DNA from: Streptomyces sp. NBC_00513
GTDB lineage: Bacteria; Actinomycetota; Actinomycetes; Streptomycetales; Streptomycetaceae
DNA: 64,000 nt
Assembly (NCBI RefSeq): GCF_041431415.1
Contig: NZ_CP107845.1
Coordinates: 3,224,001-3,288,000 of the forward strand
Direction of reading: 5' to 3'
Shown piece by piece: positions 41,976 to 52,708 of this stretch. The notes below the pieces were generated by a model that saw only the letters and a list, made by a program, of their open reading frames with translations, did no database searches and was not told the DNA's origin. The position numbers and the translations under genes are program-made. Positions within the stretch are counted from its first letter, which is position 1. Every line of letters starts with the position of its first letter.

Positions 41976-42329
41976 GGCCGGCTGCTTTCGGTAGTCGGGA
42001 ACGCCCTCAGGATACGACCGGACCGCCCGTTCACCGATGCCCCCTCACAGCGGGTGCTCACGGCGGTCGCGCCACCGCGTCCGGTGACGGCGACGGTCCC
42101 CCTTCGGGGTGGCGGGGGCGGGGCGCGGCGCGTCCACCCGGTGCCCGCGGAGGGCCCGGGGACGGGGCGCGGCCCCGGGTCCCCCACCCGGATAGGTGAA
42201 GGCGGCCGGGGTCCGGGGCGAGCGCCCGGACCCGTTGCGGAGCGTGTTCGGCGGGCCGTACAAGTGACCCGACCAAGTTACCGCCCGGTACCGCAGGTGC
42301 CGGGCCCACACTCCCCGGGGACGACCACC
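41976..42329. other. 354-bp spacer between DUF6912 and Rv3235-like genes
   Basis: A divergent spacer. I see no gene, strong hairpin or recognised operator. An alternative GTG start for the right-hand gene lies at 42264. Confidence 0.4.
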
Positions 42330-42722
42330 ATGACCAGGACGAGGACCACCACCCGCCCTCCCGGCCGGCACGACCAGCGCCACCCCGGGCGTCCCCGCAC
42401 CGCGCGGGGCCCGCACGACTGGTTCGCCGAACGCCTCCTCGCGGTCCTCAGCGGCCGTCGCCCCGTCCACTCGCTGCTGGGCCACACCGTCGGCCCGGCG
42501 TACGAGCAGCTCGTCACCCTGGCCCCCGCGGGCCCCCTCCGCGACCGACTCCTCCCGGTCCTGCGCCACTGCGGCCGCTTCCACCCCGGCCCCGGTGTCA
42601 TCGAGGCCTTCGCCCGCATCGCCACGGGCGACCGCGTCTCGGCGATGGCCTTCCGCCTGGAACAGGGCCCGGACCTCCGCTGGCGCTGCGCGGCGATCGA
42701 AATCCAAGGCCCCCGCCCCTGA
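42330..42722 (+). CDS. Rv3235-like conserved actinobacterial protein
   Basis: A 130-residue protein. After a Thr/Arg/Pro-rich start (residues 1-32) comes the conserved part HDWFAERLLAVLSGRRPVHS, LLGHTVGPAYEQLV, and a C-end (VSAMAFRLEQGPDLRWRCAA) like Rv3235 of M. tuberculosis. This small protein is usually found next to secA in actinobacteria, as here. Function unknown; the C-half looks like a small alpha/beta domain. ATG 42330 has GGGGA at 8 nt; a GTG at 42264 would add 22 residues. Confidence 0.75.
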   Translation: MTRTRTTTRPPGRHDQRHPGRPRTARGPHDWFAERLLAVLSGRRPVHSLLGHTVGPAYEQLVTLAPAGPLRDRLLPVLRHCGRFHPGPGVIEAFARIATGDRVSAMAFRLEQGPDLRWRCAAIEIQGPRP

Positions 42723-42749
42723 CCCCGGCCACCGGACCCCGCCCATCCC

Positions 42750-42780
42750 AGCCCCGCCGGCGTTTGAGGCGCGGGGCCCA
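42750..42780. repeat. Intergenic repeat, copy 1
   Basis: Contains CAGCCCCGCCGGCGTTTGAG and then GCGCGGGG, an element I recognise as very common between Streptomyces genes. The CCCCGC and GCGGGG ends can pair. Confidence 0.7.
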
Positions 42781-42871
42781 ACCCCGAATCCCGGACCCTG
42801 CCCATTCCACCCCGGACGCCCGCCCATTCCAGCCCCGCCCCGCGAATCCGACCCCGGACCCCGGCCCATTC

Positions 42872-42917
42872 CAGCCCCGCCGGCGTTTGAGGCGCGGGGT
42901 CCGGGGCGGAGCCCCGA
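42872..42917. repeat. Intergenic repeat, copy 2 (longer)
   Basis: The same core as copy 1 with an extension GGGGTCCGGGGCGGAGCCCC that adds a second hairpin. Copies are 122 bp apart. Confidence 0.75.
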
Positions 42918-43129
42918 AAGCCCGGCGCAGCCGGGGCCGCCCCGCGCAACGGCCCCGCACGACGCCCGGACCCGGCCCCCCGCACCAGCCCCGCAGGGCC
43001 CCCGCAGGGCCCCGGCTCCGGCCCGGACACAACGCCGCCGGGGCCGGACACCCGTACAACGGTGTCCGACCCCGGCAGGGTCACTCATCCCGACGGCCGC
43101 CAGGCCAAGAGGCCACAGACCCGGCGGGG

Positions 43130-45907
<2,778 letters not shown>

Positions 45908-46133
45908 CGAGGTTTGTCTCCTTGCCGGTCGGGCCTGGCACTGGTTCGTGCGCGGGCACGGAGGGTGGGCCCCACCGCAACGGCCATCGTAAGCGAGGAC
46001 ACGGTCGCGTCGGGAGGTCCGCACTATCCGTAGGGCACGGGTGCCCGGAATGAGAACGTACGGGGGGCACCGAAGGTGCCGGTGTCGACGAAAACTGTTG
46101 GCCTGGTGATCGTGCCCGTACCAGAATCCGTTC

Positions 46134-46718
46134 ATGGAGCCCACGACACTGACCACCGCGCGTCTGCACCTGCGCCCCTTCGTCCCGGCCGACGCCGACG
46201 AGGTCTACGCGGCCGCCCAGGATCCCGACGTCCAGCGGTGGACCCTCGTCCCCTCGCCGTACGAGCGGGTGCACGCCGACACCTTCGTGGGCGAGATCTG
46301 CCCGACGGGTTGGCGCGAGGGCAGCGGGTACAGCTTCGCCGTGCGCCTCGGCGCGGACGGACCGCTCGTCGCGGCCATCGGCGTGCACGTGCGCGTGGTG
46401 GACGGGGAGAACGGCTACGAGATCGGCTTCTGGGCGACCAAGGAGCACCGCGGCAACGGCTACATGACCGAGGCCCTGGGCGCCGTCGCCCGCTGGGCCT
46501 TCACCGAGTTGGGCGCGCCCCGCCTGGAGTGGCGGGCCGAGGTCGGCAACGCGGGCTCGCGCGCCGTAGCGGAGAAGGCCGGCTTCCGCTTCGAGGGCCT
46601 CCTGCGCGCCGGCCTGGTCAAGGGCGACACCGTACGGGACTGCTGGATCGGCGCCCTGCTCCCCGGGGACCTCGGCCTGCCGTCGCCGCTCGCCTACCTC
46701 CCGTCGCCCTCGGCGTGA
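46134..46718 (+). CDS. GNAT family N-acetyltransferase (RimJ/RimL type)
   Basis: A 194-residue acetyltransferase. [20 protein letters not shown] opens the fold. The acetyl-CoA loop is [20 protein letters not shown], followed by [21 protein letters not shown] and [19 protein letters not shown], the usual RimJ/RimL order. The substrate is unknown. It is divergent from secA (226-bp spacer) and precedes the YcaQ-like gene on the same strand with a 54-bp gap. Confidence 0.9.
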   Translation: MEPTTLTTARLHLRPFVPADADEVYAAAQDPDVQRWTLVPSPYERVHADTFVGEICPTGWREGSGYSFAVRLGADGPLVAAIGVHVRVVDGENGYEIGFWATKEHRGNGYMTEALGAVARWAFTELGAPRLEWRAEVGNAGSRAVAEKAGFRFEGLLRAGLVKGDTVRDCWIGALLPGDLGLPSPLAYLPSPSA

Positions 46719-46772
46719 CGGGGCGTGGGGCCGCGGGGTCGTGATGTCAGTGGCACCGCCTAGGGTGCGGGC

Positions 46773-47948
46773 ATGACGACCGTGCCGGCGCCGACCGTGT
46801 CCCTTTCCGCCGACGAGGCCCGCCGGATCGCGCTGCGCGCGCAGGGTTTCCTCGGCGCGCCCGACCGCCGGGGCGGCGTCCGGGGCGTCCTGCGCCACCT
46901 GGGCGCGGTGCAGCTGGACACGATCTCCGTCCTGGCGCGTTCGCACGAACTGATCCCGTACGCACGCCTGGGCGCGGTCGGCCGGCCCGCCGTGGAGGCG
47001 GCGTACTGGTCGGACCGGCACGCCTTCGAGTACTGGTCGCACGCCGCCTGCATCCTCCCGATCGAGGAGTGGCCGCACTTCGCGTTCCGCCGTCGCGCCC
47101 GGCGGGCGCGCGGTCACCGCTGGCACGTCCTGGAGGACAAGGAGCGTTCGACCAGGACGGTCCTGGACCGGCTCCGGGCCGAGGGCCCGCTCACCTCCAC
47201 CGAGCTGGGCGGCGCCAAGAACGGCGGCGAGTGGTTCGAGTGGTCCGAGACCAAGATCGCGGTGGAGTGGCTGCTCGACACGGGCGAGGTGGTCTGCGCC
47301 GAGCGACGTGGCTGGAAACGCGTGTACGACCTGCCCGAGCGGGCCGTCCCGGACGCCCTGCTCCACGACGACCTGGACGACCACGAGTGCCTGCGCCGGC
47401 TGGTGGCGCTGGCCGGCCGGTCGCTGGGCGTCGGGACCCGTGCGGACATCGCGGACTACCACCGCCTGGGGGGAGCCCAGTTCGACGCGGTCGTCGAGGA
47501 GTCGGGGCTGGTCCCGGTGGAGGTGGCGGGCTGGTCCAAGCCGGCCTGGGCCGACCCGGCCGCGTTGGCCACGACACCCCGGGGCCGGCACCGCACGACG
47601 CTGCTCTCGCCGTTCGACTCGCTGGTCTGGGACCGACCGCGCACCGAGCGGATCTTCGGGTTCACGCACCGCCTGGAGGCGTACGTGCCCAAGCCCAAGC
47701 GGATACACGGGTACTTCGCCATGCCGTTGCTGGCCGGCGGGCGACTCCGGGGCCGGGTGGACCCCGCCCGGGAGGGCACCACGCTGGTGGCCCGCCAGCT
47801 CTCCCTGACCGATCCCGCCGCCGCCCGCCCCATGGCCGAGGCACTGCGCGAGGCGGCCTCCTGGGTCGGCTGCGACACGGTGCGCGTCGAGCGCGCCGGC
47901 ACGGCGGCCGAAGCGGCGGCCGTCACGGCGGAACTGGCCGCCCTGTAG
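46773..47948 (+). CDS. YcaQ/AlkX-type DNA glycosylase, winged-helix family
   Basis: A 391-residue protein of the HTH_42 family, which contains interstrand-crosslink and alkyl-base glycosylases (E. coli YcaQ, Streptomyces AlkZ). The catalytic region reads HLGAVQLDTISVLARSHELI, with a Q-x-D pair (Gln47, Asp49), as in YcaQ rather than the Q-x-Q of AlkZ. Later WEDKERSTRT-like and PFDSLVWDRPRTERIFGF blocks fit the family. It would excise bulky N-alkyl purines and repair crosslinks. Streptomyces make such toxins, so several copies per genome are common. No toxin genes are nearby. Confidence 0.88.
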   Translation: MTTVPAPTVSLSADEARRIALRAQGFLGAPDRRGGVRGVLRHLGAVQLDTISVLARSHELIPYARLGAVGRPAVEAAYWSDRHAFEYWSHAACILPIEEWPHFAFRRRARRARGHRWHVLEDKERSTRTVLDRLRAEGPLTSTELGGAKNGGEWFEWSETKIAVEWLLDTGEVVCAERRGWKRVYDLPERAVPDALLHDDLDDHECLRRLVALAGRSLGVGTRADIADYHRLGGAQFDAVVEESGLVPVEVAGWSKPAWADPAALATTPRGRHRTTLLSPFDSLVWDRPRTERIFGFTHRLEAYVPKPKRIHGYFAMPLLAGGRLRGRVDPAREGTTLVARQLSLTDPAAARPMAEALREAASWVGCDTVRVERAGTAAEAAAVTAELAAL

Positions 47949-47982
47949 GGCGCGCCCGTACGGGTCCCGCGCACACGACCGG

Positions 47983-48759
47983 CTAGCGGATCTCCAGGAT
48001 CTTCTCCCGCATCGCGTACACCACGGCCTCCATCCTGGAGTGCAGTTGCAGCTTCTCCAGGATGTTCCGCACGTGGTTCTTCACGGTGTTCTCCGAGATG
48101 AACAGTTCCTTCGCGATGTCGCGGTTGTTCATCCCGGTGGCGACCAGCTTCAGGACCTCCAGCTCCCGGTCCGTCAGTCTCGGCGCCGGCACGAGCCGCC
48201 GCTCGTCCGTCCGCTGGATCATCGACTTGAACTCGGTCAGCAGCTTCGACGCCATCGAGGGACTGATCTGCGACTGGCCGTCCGCCACGGCCCGGATGGC
48301 CGTGGCCACTTCGTCCGTGGAGATCTCCTTGAGGAGGTATCCCGTGGCGCCCGCCTTGATCGCGTCGTAGAGGTCGGCCTCCTCGTCGCTGATCGTCAGC
48401 ATGATGATCTTGGCGGAGGGGGCGACTTCCTTGATCGAGGTGCACGCCTCGATCCCGCCGCGCCGGGGCATCCGCACGTCCATCAGCACGATGTCCGGCA
48501 GCAGGTCGGCGGCCTTGTCCACCGCCTCCGCGCCGTCCCCGGCCTCACCGACGACCTGGATGTCCTCCTCCTGCGCGAGGACGATCTCCAGCCCGCGCCG
48601 GAAGAGTGCGTGGTCGTCGACCACGAGCACCCGAATGGGTTCCCGGGCCGCGTCACCGGATTCACCGGAACCGGCGACTCCGTCTCCGCGGACCCCCCGC
48701 TCCGTCTCACGACAGCCCGCGCCGTCGTCACCGCGCACCGGCCCGAAGCTGTCCGCCAT
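47983..48759 (-). CDS. LuxR-type response regulator
   Basis: A 258-residue NarL/LuxR response regulator. A variable Gly/Asp-rich leader (about residues 1-42) comes before the receiver (IRVLVVDDHALFRRGLEIVL, phospho-acceptor Asp94 in LMDVRMPRRGG, ending KEISTDEVATAI). The DNA-binding HTH reads LTDRELEVLKLVATGMNNRD, IAKELFISENTVKNHVRNIL. No histidine kinase gene is adjacent, so it is an orphan here. Start ATG at 48759 with GAGGAAC-like upstream sequence. Convergent with the glycosylase gene across only 34 bp. Confidence 0.92.
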   Translation of the reverse strand: MADSFGPVRGDDGAGCRETERGVRGDGVAGSGESGDAAREPIRVLVVDDHALFRRGLEIVLAQEEDIQVVGEAGDGAEAVDKAADLLPDIVLMDVRMPRRGGIEACTSIKEVAPSAKIIMLTISDEEADLYDAIKAGATGYLLKEISTDEVATAIRAVADGQSQISPSMASKLLTEFKSMIQRTDERRLVPAPRLTDRELEVLKLVATGMNNRDIAKELFISENTVKNHVRNILEKLQLHSRMEAVVYAMREKILEIR

Positions 48760-48950
48760 CGTTCCTCCCCCTGCATGTGCTGAGCCGCCGGTCCAACCCG
48801 ACGGGGTCGGCCGCCGCTTGACTGCTCGCCATGATTCCATGCCCGCGGCACCGGGAGGGGGCCCGACGAGGACCCGGCCGGCTCATACGAGCCGTACGGG
48901 TGCCCCCGCGGGACGCCCGCCGGCGTCCCACGAGGGCAGGGGTCGAGTGC

Positions 48951-49646
48951 TCAGCCGCCGAGCGATCCACCCGCGCCGCCACGCGGCTCCTCCGCGCTGG
49001 AGGCACCGTCCGGGTTGACGTGGATGACGCCGTAGTCGTAGGCGTGGCGCCGGTAGACGACGCTGGGCAGCTTGGTCTCGGAGTCGACGAACAGATAGAA
49101 GTCGTGACCCACCAGCTCCATCTCGTACAGAGCCTGGTCCAGCGACATTGGCGAGGCCGAGTGGGTCTTCTCCCGGACGATCAGCGGGCCTTCGCCCTGC
49201 ACGTCGAGGGGTCCGACCTTGGTGGTCGGCACTCCGTCGGTCGCCTCGTCCGTGACGAGTTCGCCGTTGCCGTCGAGCTGCGCGACGCCCGGCACGACGT
49301 CGGCGACCTCGGCCGCGGAGAGCCGGCCATTGCCGCGGCGGGTGTACCGCTTGTCGTGCTGCTTGCGCAGCCGGGCCTCCAGCTTGTCCTGAGCCAGGTC
49401 CAGCGCCGCGTACGCGTCGGCGGCTGCGGCTTCCGCCCGAATGACGGGGCCCCGCGAGTGCAGGGTGATCTCCACGCGGTCGGAACGGTCGGCCTGCCGC
49501 GGGTTGTGCTCCTTGGACACCTCGACGTCCAAGCTGATCACCTTGGCGTCGAGCTTCTGGATCCGCTCGGGATTCAGCTTCTCTGCCACGTGCTTGCGGA
49601 ACCGCTCGGGCACTTCGGTCTTGCGGCCCTTGACGACGATGTCCAC
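48951..49646 (-). CDS. hpf: Ribosome hibernation-promoting factor, long form
   Basis: A 231-residue long HPF/RaiA that pairs 70S ribosomes in stationary phase or stress. The N-domain (about residues 1-105) starts VDIVVKGRKTEVPERFRKHV and has LDVEVSKEHNPRQADRSDRV. A linker follows, then the C-terminal dimerisation domain (KVGPLDVQGEGPLIVREKTH, YEMELVGHDFYLFVDSET, VIHVNPDG). Start GTG at 49646 has GGAG at 6 nt. An in-frame GTG at 49748 with a very strong GGGGAGGAGGAG would add 34 residues unlike the family; see findings. Confidence 0.94.
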   Translation of the reverse strand: MDIVVKGRKTEVPERFRKHVAEKLNPERIQKLDAKVISLDVEVSKEHNPRQADRSDRVEITLHSRGPVIRAEAAAADAYAALDLAQDKLEARLRKQHDKRYTRRGNGRLSAAEVADVVPGVAQLDGNGELVTDEATDGVPTTKVGPLDVQGEGPLIVREKTHSASPMSLDQALYEMELVGHDFYLFVDSETKLPSVVYRRHAYDYGVIHVNPDGASSAEEPRGGAGGSLGG

Positions 49647-50009
49647 GCAGAACTCCGTTCCCGGATAGCTCCGCCACCAGGGGCGAAGCGTCTCCCTTTC
49701 GCACCAGACCCCGGTGTTCACCGGAGCCTCGGACTTGGCGACTTTCACCTCCTCCTCCCCCATCGGCAAGATCTACATCCCACCGACTTCGGAGTAGAGG
49801 GACACCCTCTGACCGAAGATCCCAAAAAGATCCCGAAAACGGGCGGACTGGTGCTCCGATGGCATGGGGCCCAAGGATCGCCAGTTCCTCACAACCGAAC
49901 ATATCCCTCAATGGCGGTTGTCGGCACCCGCTACCGGAACCTACCTCCGTTCAGGTGGTGCTTCCCTCTTACTACCTGCAACGATGCGCCTTCCCCGGCA
50001 GTTCCTGAA
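49647..50009. other. 363-bp spacer between comF and hpf
   Basis: This holds the hpf promoter region. Two symmetric elements are visible: AGAGGG-ACA-CCCTCT (49796-49810) and ACAACCG at 49891-49897 with its complement CGGTTGT at 49915-49921. A direct repeat GATCCC-AAAAA-GATCCC lies near 49820-49836. No known operator is recognised. Part of it may be translated if hpf starts at 49748. Confidence 0.5.
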
Positions 50010-50783
50010 CTATTCGCAAGTTTTTCGTCCCACACGGGTTGTCGACCGAATCCGAACGAAAGACTCCGCCGGTACGAAGGAGTCCGCGGGAGCCGCAACC
50101 ACCGCGGCGCCCGCCACCCGCAGACCGCCTGCCCGCAGCGCCCGGGCCGCCTCCGCGAGCGTCGCCCCGGTCGTGATCAGGTCGTCCACCACCACGATCC
50201 GCGCCCCGGCCGCCGACCGCACGCCGGCCGGACCCGCCACGAGGGCGCCGGCGACGTTCTCCCGGCGTTCCCGCGCCCCGAGGTCCGCCTGGTCCGCCAC
50301 CCGCCGGCGCAGCCTCAGTACGGGCACCACGCGCGCGGGAACCCCCTTCCCGCGCAGACCGGCCGACGCGGCCAGCGCGATCCTGCGCGCGGGATCGTGC
50401 CCGCGCGCCCGCGTCCGGTGCCGCGCGGAGGGCACGGGCACCAGGGCCACCCCGCCCGCCGCCGCCCCACCGCCGCCCCCGCCCGGCAGCGACAGCACGG
50501 CGGCCGCGAGGGCGGTCCCGAGCGGGCCCGCCAGGGGCAGCGCTCCCCGCTCCTTGTGGGCCAGTACGACCTCGCGGACGGCGTCCGCGTACACCGCGCC
50601 CGCGTGCACCCCGGGCAGTCCCGGGGGCGCCGGCGACGGCCTGACCCGACCCGCCCCGGCCCCGCCGAGCGCCTCCAGACAGTCCGGACACACCAGGACG
50701 CGCGAGAGCCCGCAGCCGGCGCAGTCCACCGGCAGGACCAGCCCGGACAGCTCCCGCCACCACTCCCGCACCCCAGGTCGCAC
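50010..50783 (-). CDS. comF: ComF family phosphoribosyltransferase-like protein
   Basis: About 257 residues. An N-terminal zinc-type part (CAGCGLSRVLVCPDC) precedes the PRTase fold, whose PRPP loop reads IVVVDDLITTGATLAEAARA. It also has AHKERGALPLAGPLG and VPVPSARHRTRARGHDPARR, the family core. In competent bacteria ComF aids DNA uptake; in Streptomyces its role is unclear. The start is uncertain: GTG at 50783 with AGGG upstream, or GTG 50771. It follows lpqB with a 74-bp gap and is probably the last gene of the mtrA-mtrB-lpqB unit. Confidence 0.85.
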   Translation of the reverse strand: MRPGVREWWRELSGLVLPVDCAGCGLSRVLVCPDCLEALGGAGAGRVRPSPAPPGLPGVHAGAVYADAVREVVLAHKERGALPLAGPLGTALAAAVLSLPGGGGGGAAAGGVALVPVPSARHRTRARGHDPARRIALAASAGLRGKGVPARVVPVLRLRRRVADQADLGARERRENVAGALVAGPAGVRSAAGARIVVVDDLITTGATLAEAARALRAGGLRVAGAAVVAAPADSFVPAESFVRIRSTTRVGRKTCE

Positions 50784-50857
50784 ACCACGACCCTGCCGGC
50801 GCGTCCCGGCCGCCCGCCACCCCTGTGGACAACCACCGGGCAGCGGGATCAGCGGGA

Positions 50858-52708
50858 TCAGCCCGGATAGACCGGGGCCCGGCCGCCCGCCGCCACCGTG
50901 CGCCACTGCGCACCCGGCGGCAGCCACACGATGCCGTCCTCGTCGGAGGAGGCCACCACGGGCTGCGCCTCGTCCTCGTACGCCCCGATCCCGGTCAGAC
51001 CGGCCGCTCCGGGCAGGCTCGCCGCCACCATCGACCCGTCGGCGAGCATGTAGCGGGCCTGTGTGATCCCGCCGTTCTCCTTGCCCACGACCAGCAGCCT
51101 GCCGCGCGGCGCCCAGCTCATCGCCATCACGTCCGCCATCTGCGGGGCCGCCGGGCGCAGTTCGCGCACCGACACCGGCGAGACGTCGCCCTTGCGCTCG
51201 GGCCGCTCGATCCGACCGACGTACAGGTTCTTGCGGCCGTCGCCCTTCTGGACGAGCAGCGCGATCCGCACCCCGTCCGGGGAGGCCTTCAGCCCGGTGA
51301 TCCTCCCGTCGTCCAGGCCCGCGACATCCACCTTCTGCGGGGCGCCGGTACCGCCGGGCACCCGCCACAGCCCCTGGTTCTGCGGATCGAGGTCCGCGAC
51401 CCACAGGTCGCCGTGCGCGTCCCAACTCGGCGCGGAGAGCTTGCCCTTGCTGCTCAGCAGCGCCGGCGGCATCGGACCGGCGGTCGTCATGTTGACCACG
51501 TACAGCCCGCGTCCGTCCTCGGAGACGACCGCGGCCCGCTTCTCGTCGTAGGTGACGGCGGCGGTGCCCACCTTGAACGTGGCCGCCGTGGCCAGCGGTC
51601 CGGGCACCGACTCGGGCTTCTCCTGCGGCTGCTGCTCCTCCGCGGCCACGTTGAGCGACATCCGGACGAGCCGGGAGTCCTTGTCGACGTAGTACTGGTG
51701 CACCTGGCTCGGCACCCGGTTGGCCAGCGGCGCGGCGGAGGCGCGCGTCACCCAGCACAGCGTGGTCCTGCCGTCGGCGCGCTGGAGTTCGACCCGGTCC
51801 AGCCGGGAGGCCGTCAGGTCCTTGATGGTGTAGAGGAGTTGGGTGGCCATCTTCTGGCACTGCGACTGCGGGACGTGCGCGGCCTTGTTGTCGAGCTTGA
51901 GCGGCACGCGCAGCGTGTTCTGACCGTCCAGGGAGAGGGACTTGGTGCCCGGGGCCAGTTCCGTCCCGGTCAGGAAGCTGGTGGTGACGACCGGCCCGAG
52001 CCACTTGGACGGACCGGCGAGCAACGACTGCACGGTCTGGGTGGTCGGGTCCATCCGCGAGTCGGGATCGCTGCGCTGGCGCACGTACACCGGGTCGTTG
52101 ACCAGCGTCCCGTCACCGAAGTAGTACTTGTTGACGGGCTTGTAGATGCGCTGGAAGTCGGACTCGCTGAGCACGAGGGTGCTGGGCGGCGTCGCGATCC
52201 GCCACTGGTCCTTGAACTTGACCAGCTGGAGGTACTCCTCGTACCGGCCGCCCCCGGTCTCCGGCTGGTAGGCACTGCGCTCGTCCACGGTCGCCAGCTT
52301 CTTGCCGGTGACCTTCCAGCGGTGCCCCTCGGACTCCTTGTCGCCCTGGACGGGGAACCGGTCGAGGCCGGCGGAGAGCACGGTGACGGTCGAGCCGGGC
52401 TTCCAGTTCTTCGCCGCGTCGTCGGTGAGGTACTTGCGGGCGGTCTCCAGCTGCGGATCGTCGCTGGTCATCGCCTCCAGGAAGCCGTCGACGATGTCGG
52501 TCGGGCTGGCCTTGTCGGCCGGCGGCACACCGAAGACCCGTACCTGGGAGTCGACGCCCTGCGAGGCCCGCACCTCGCGGACCTCGCCCCGATCGGGCAT
52601 GGAGGCGCAACCGGCCAGCAGCAAACCGACCGCGCCGACGGCGACGCCGACCCGGGCGGTGCCCCGCCGCGGCGCCCGTACGCCCGCGGGCTCACGCTCA
52701 GCGTCCAC
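50858..52708 (-). CDS. lpqB: Lipoprotein LpqB
   Basis: A 616-residue lipoprotein and partner of the MtrA-MtrB pathway; it binds the outer part of MtrB in mycobacteria. The signal ends in LLLAGC with lipidated Cys34. GerMN-like repeats follow (about residues 80-330; RVPLKLDNKAAHVPQSQCQK), then a beta-propeller-like C-half (DLWVADLDPQNQGLWRVPGG). The GTG at 52708 is chosen because AGGAGG ends 9 nt before it; the ATG at 52717 abuts the AGGAGG and is unlikely. It overlaps the mtrB end by 11 bp, so the genes are coupled. Confidence 0.95.
   Translation of the reverse strand: MDAEREPAGVRAPRRGTARVGVAVGAVGLLLAGCASMPDRGEVREVRASQGVDSQVRVFGVPPADKASPTDIVDGFLEAMTSDDPQLETARKYLTDDAAKNWKPGSTVTVLSAGLDRFPVQGDKESEGHRWKVTGKKLATVDERSAYQPETGGGRYEEYLQLVKFKDQWRIATPPSTLVLSESDFQRIYKPVNKYYFGDGTLVNDPVYVRQRSDPDSRMDPTTQTVQSLLAGPSKWLGPVVTTSFLTGTELAPGTKSLSLDGQNTLRVPLKLDNKAAHVPQSQCQKMATQLLYTIKDLTASRLDRVELQRADGRTTLCWVTRASAAPLANRVPSQVHQYYVDKDSRLVRMSLNVAAEEQQPQEKPESVPGPLATAATFKVGTAAVTYDEKRAAVVSEDGRGLYVVNMTTAGPMPPALLSSKGKLSAPSWDAHGDLWVADLDPQNQGLWRVPGGTGAPQKVDVAGLDDGRITGLKASPDGVRIALLVQKGDGRKNLYVGRIERPERKGDVSPVSVRELRPAAPQMADVMAMSWAPRGRLLVVGKENGGITQARYMLADGSMVAASLPGAAGLTGIGAYEDEAQPVVASSDEDGIVWLPPGAQWRTVAAGGRAPVYPG

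Larger units (their letters stand above)
42723..43129. other. 407-bp repeat-rich spacer between the Rv3235-like gene and secA
   Basis: Very C-rich DNA with several partial copies of a Streptomyces-type intergenic repeat (listed separately) and runs such as CCCATTCCAGCCCCG. No coding pattern in any frame. It separates two convergent stops, so it may act in termination of both. Confidence 0.6.
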
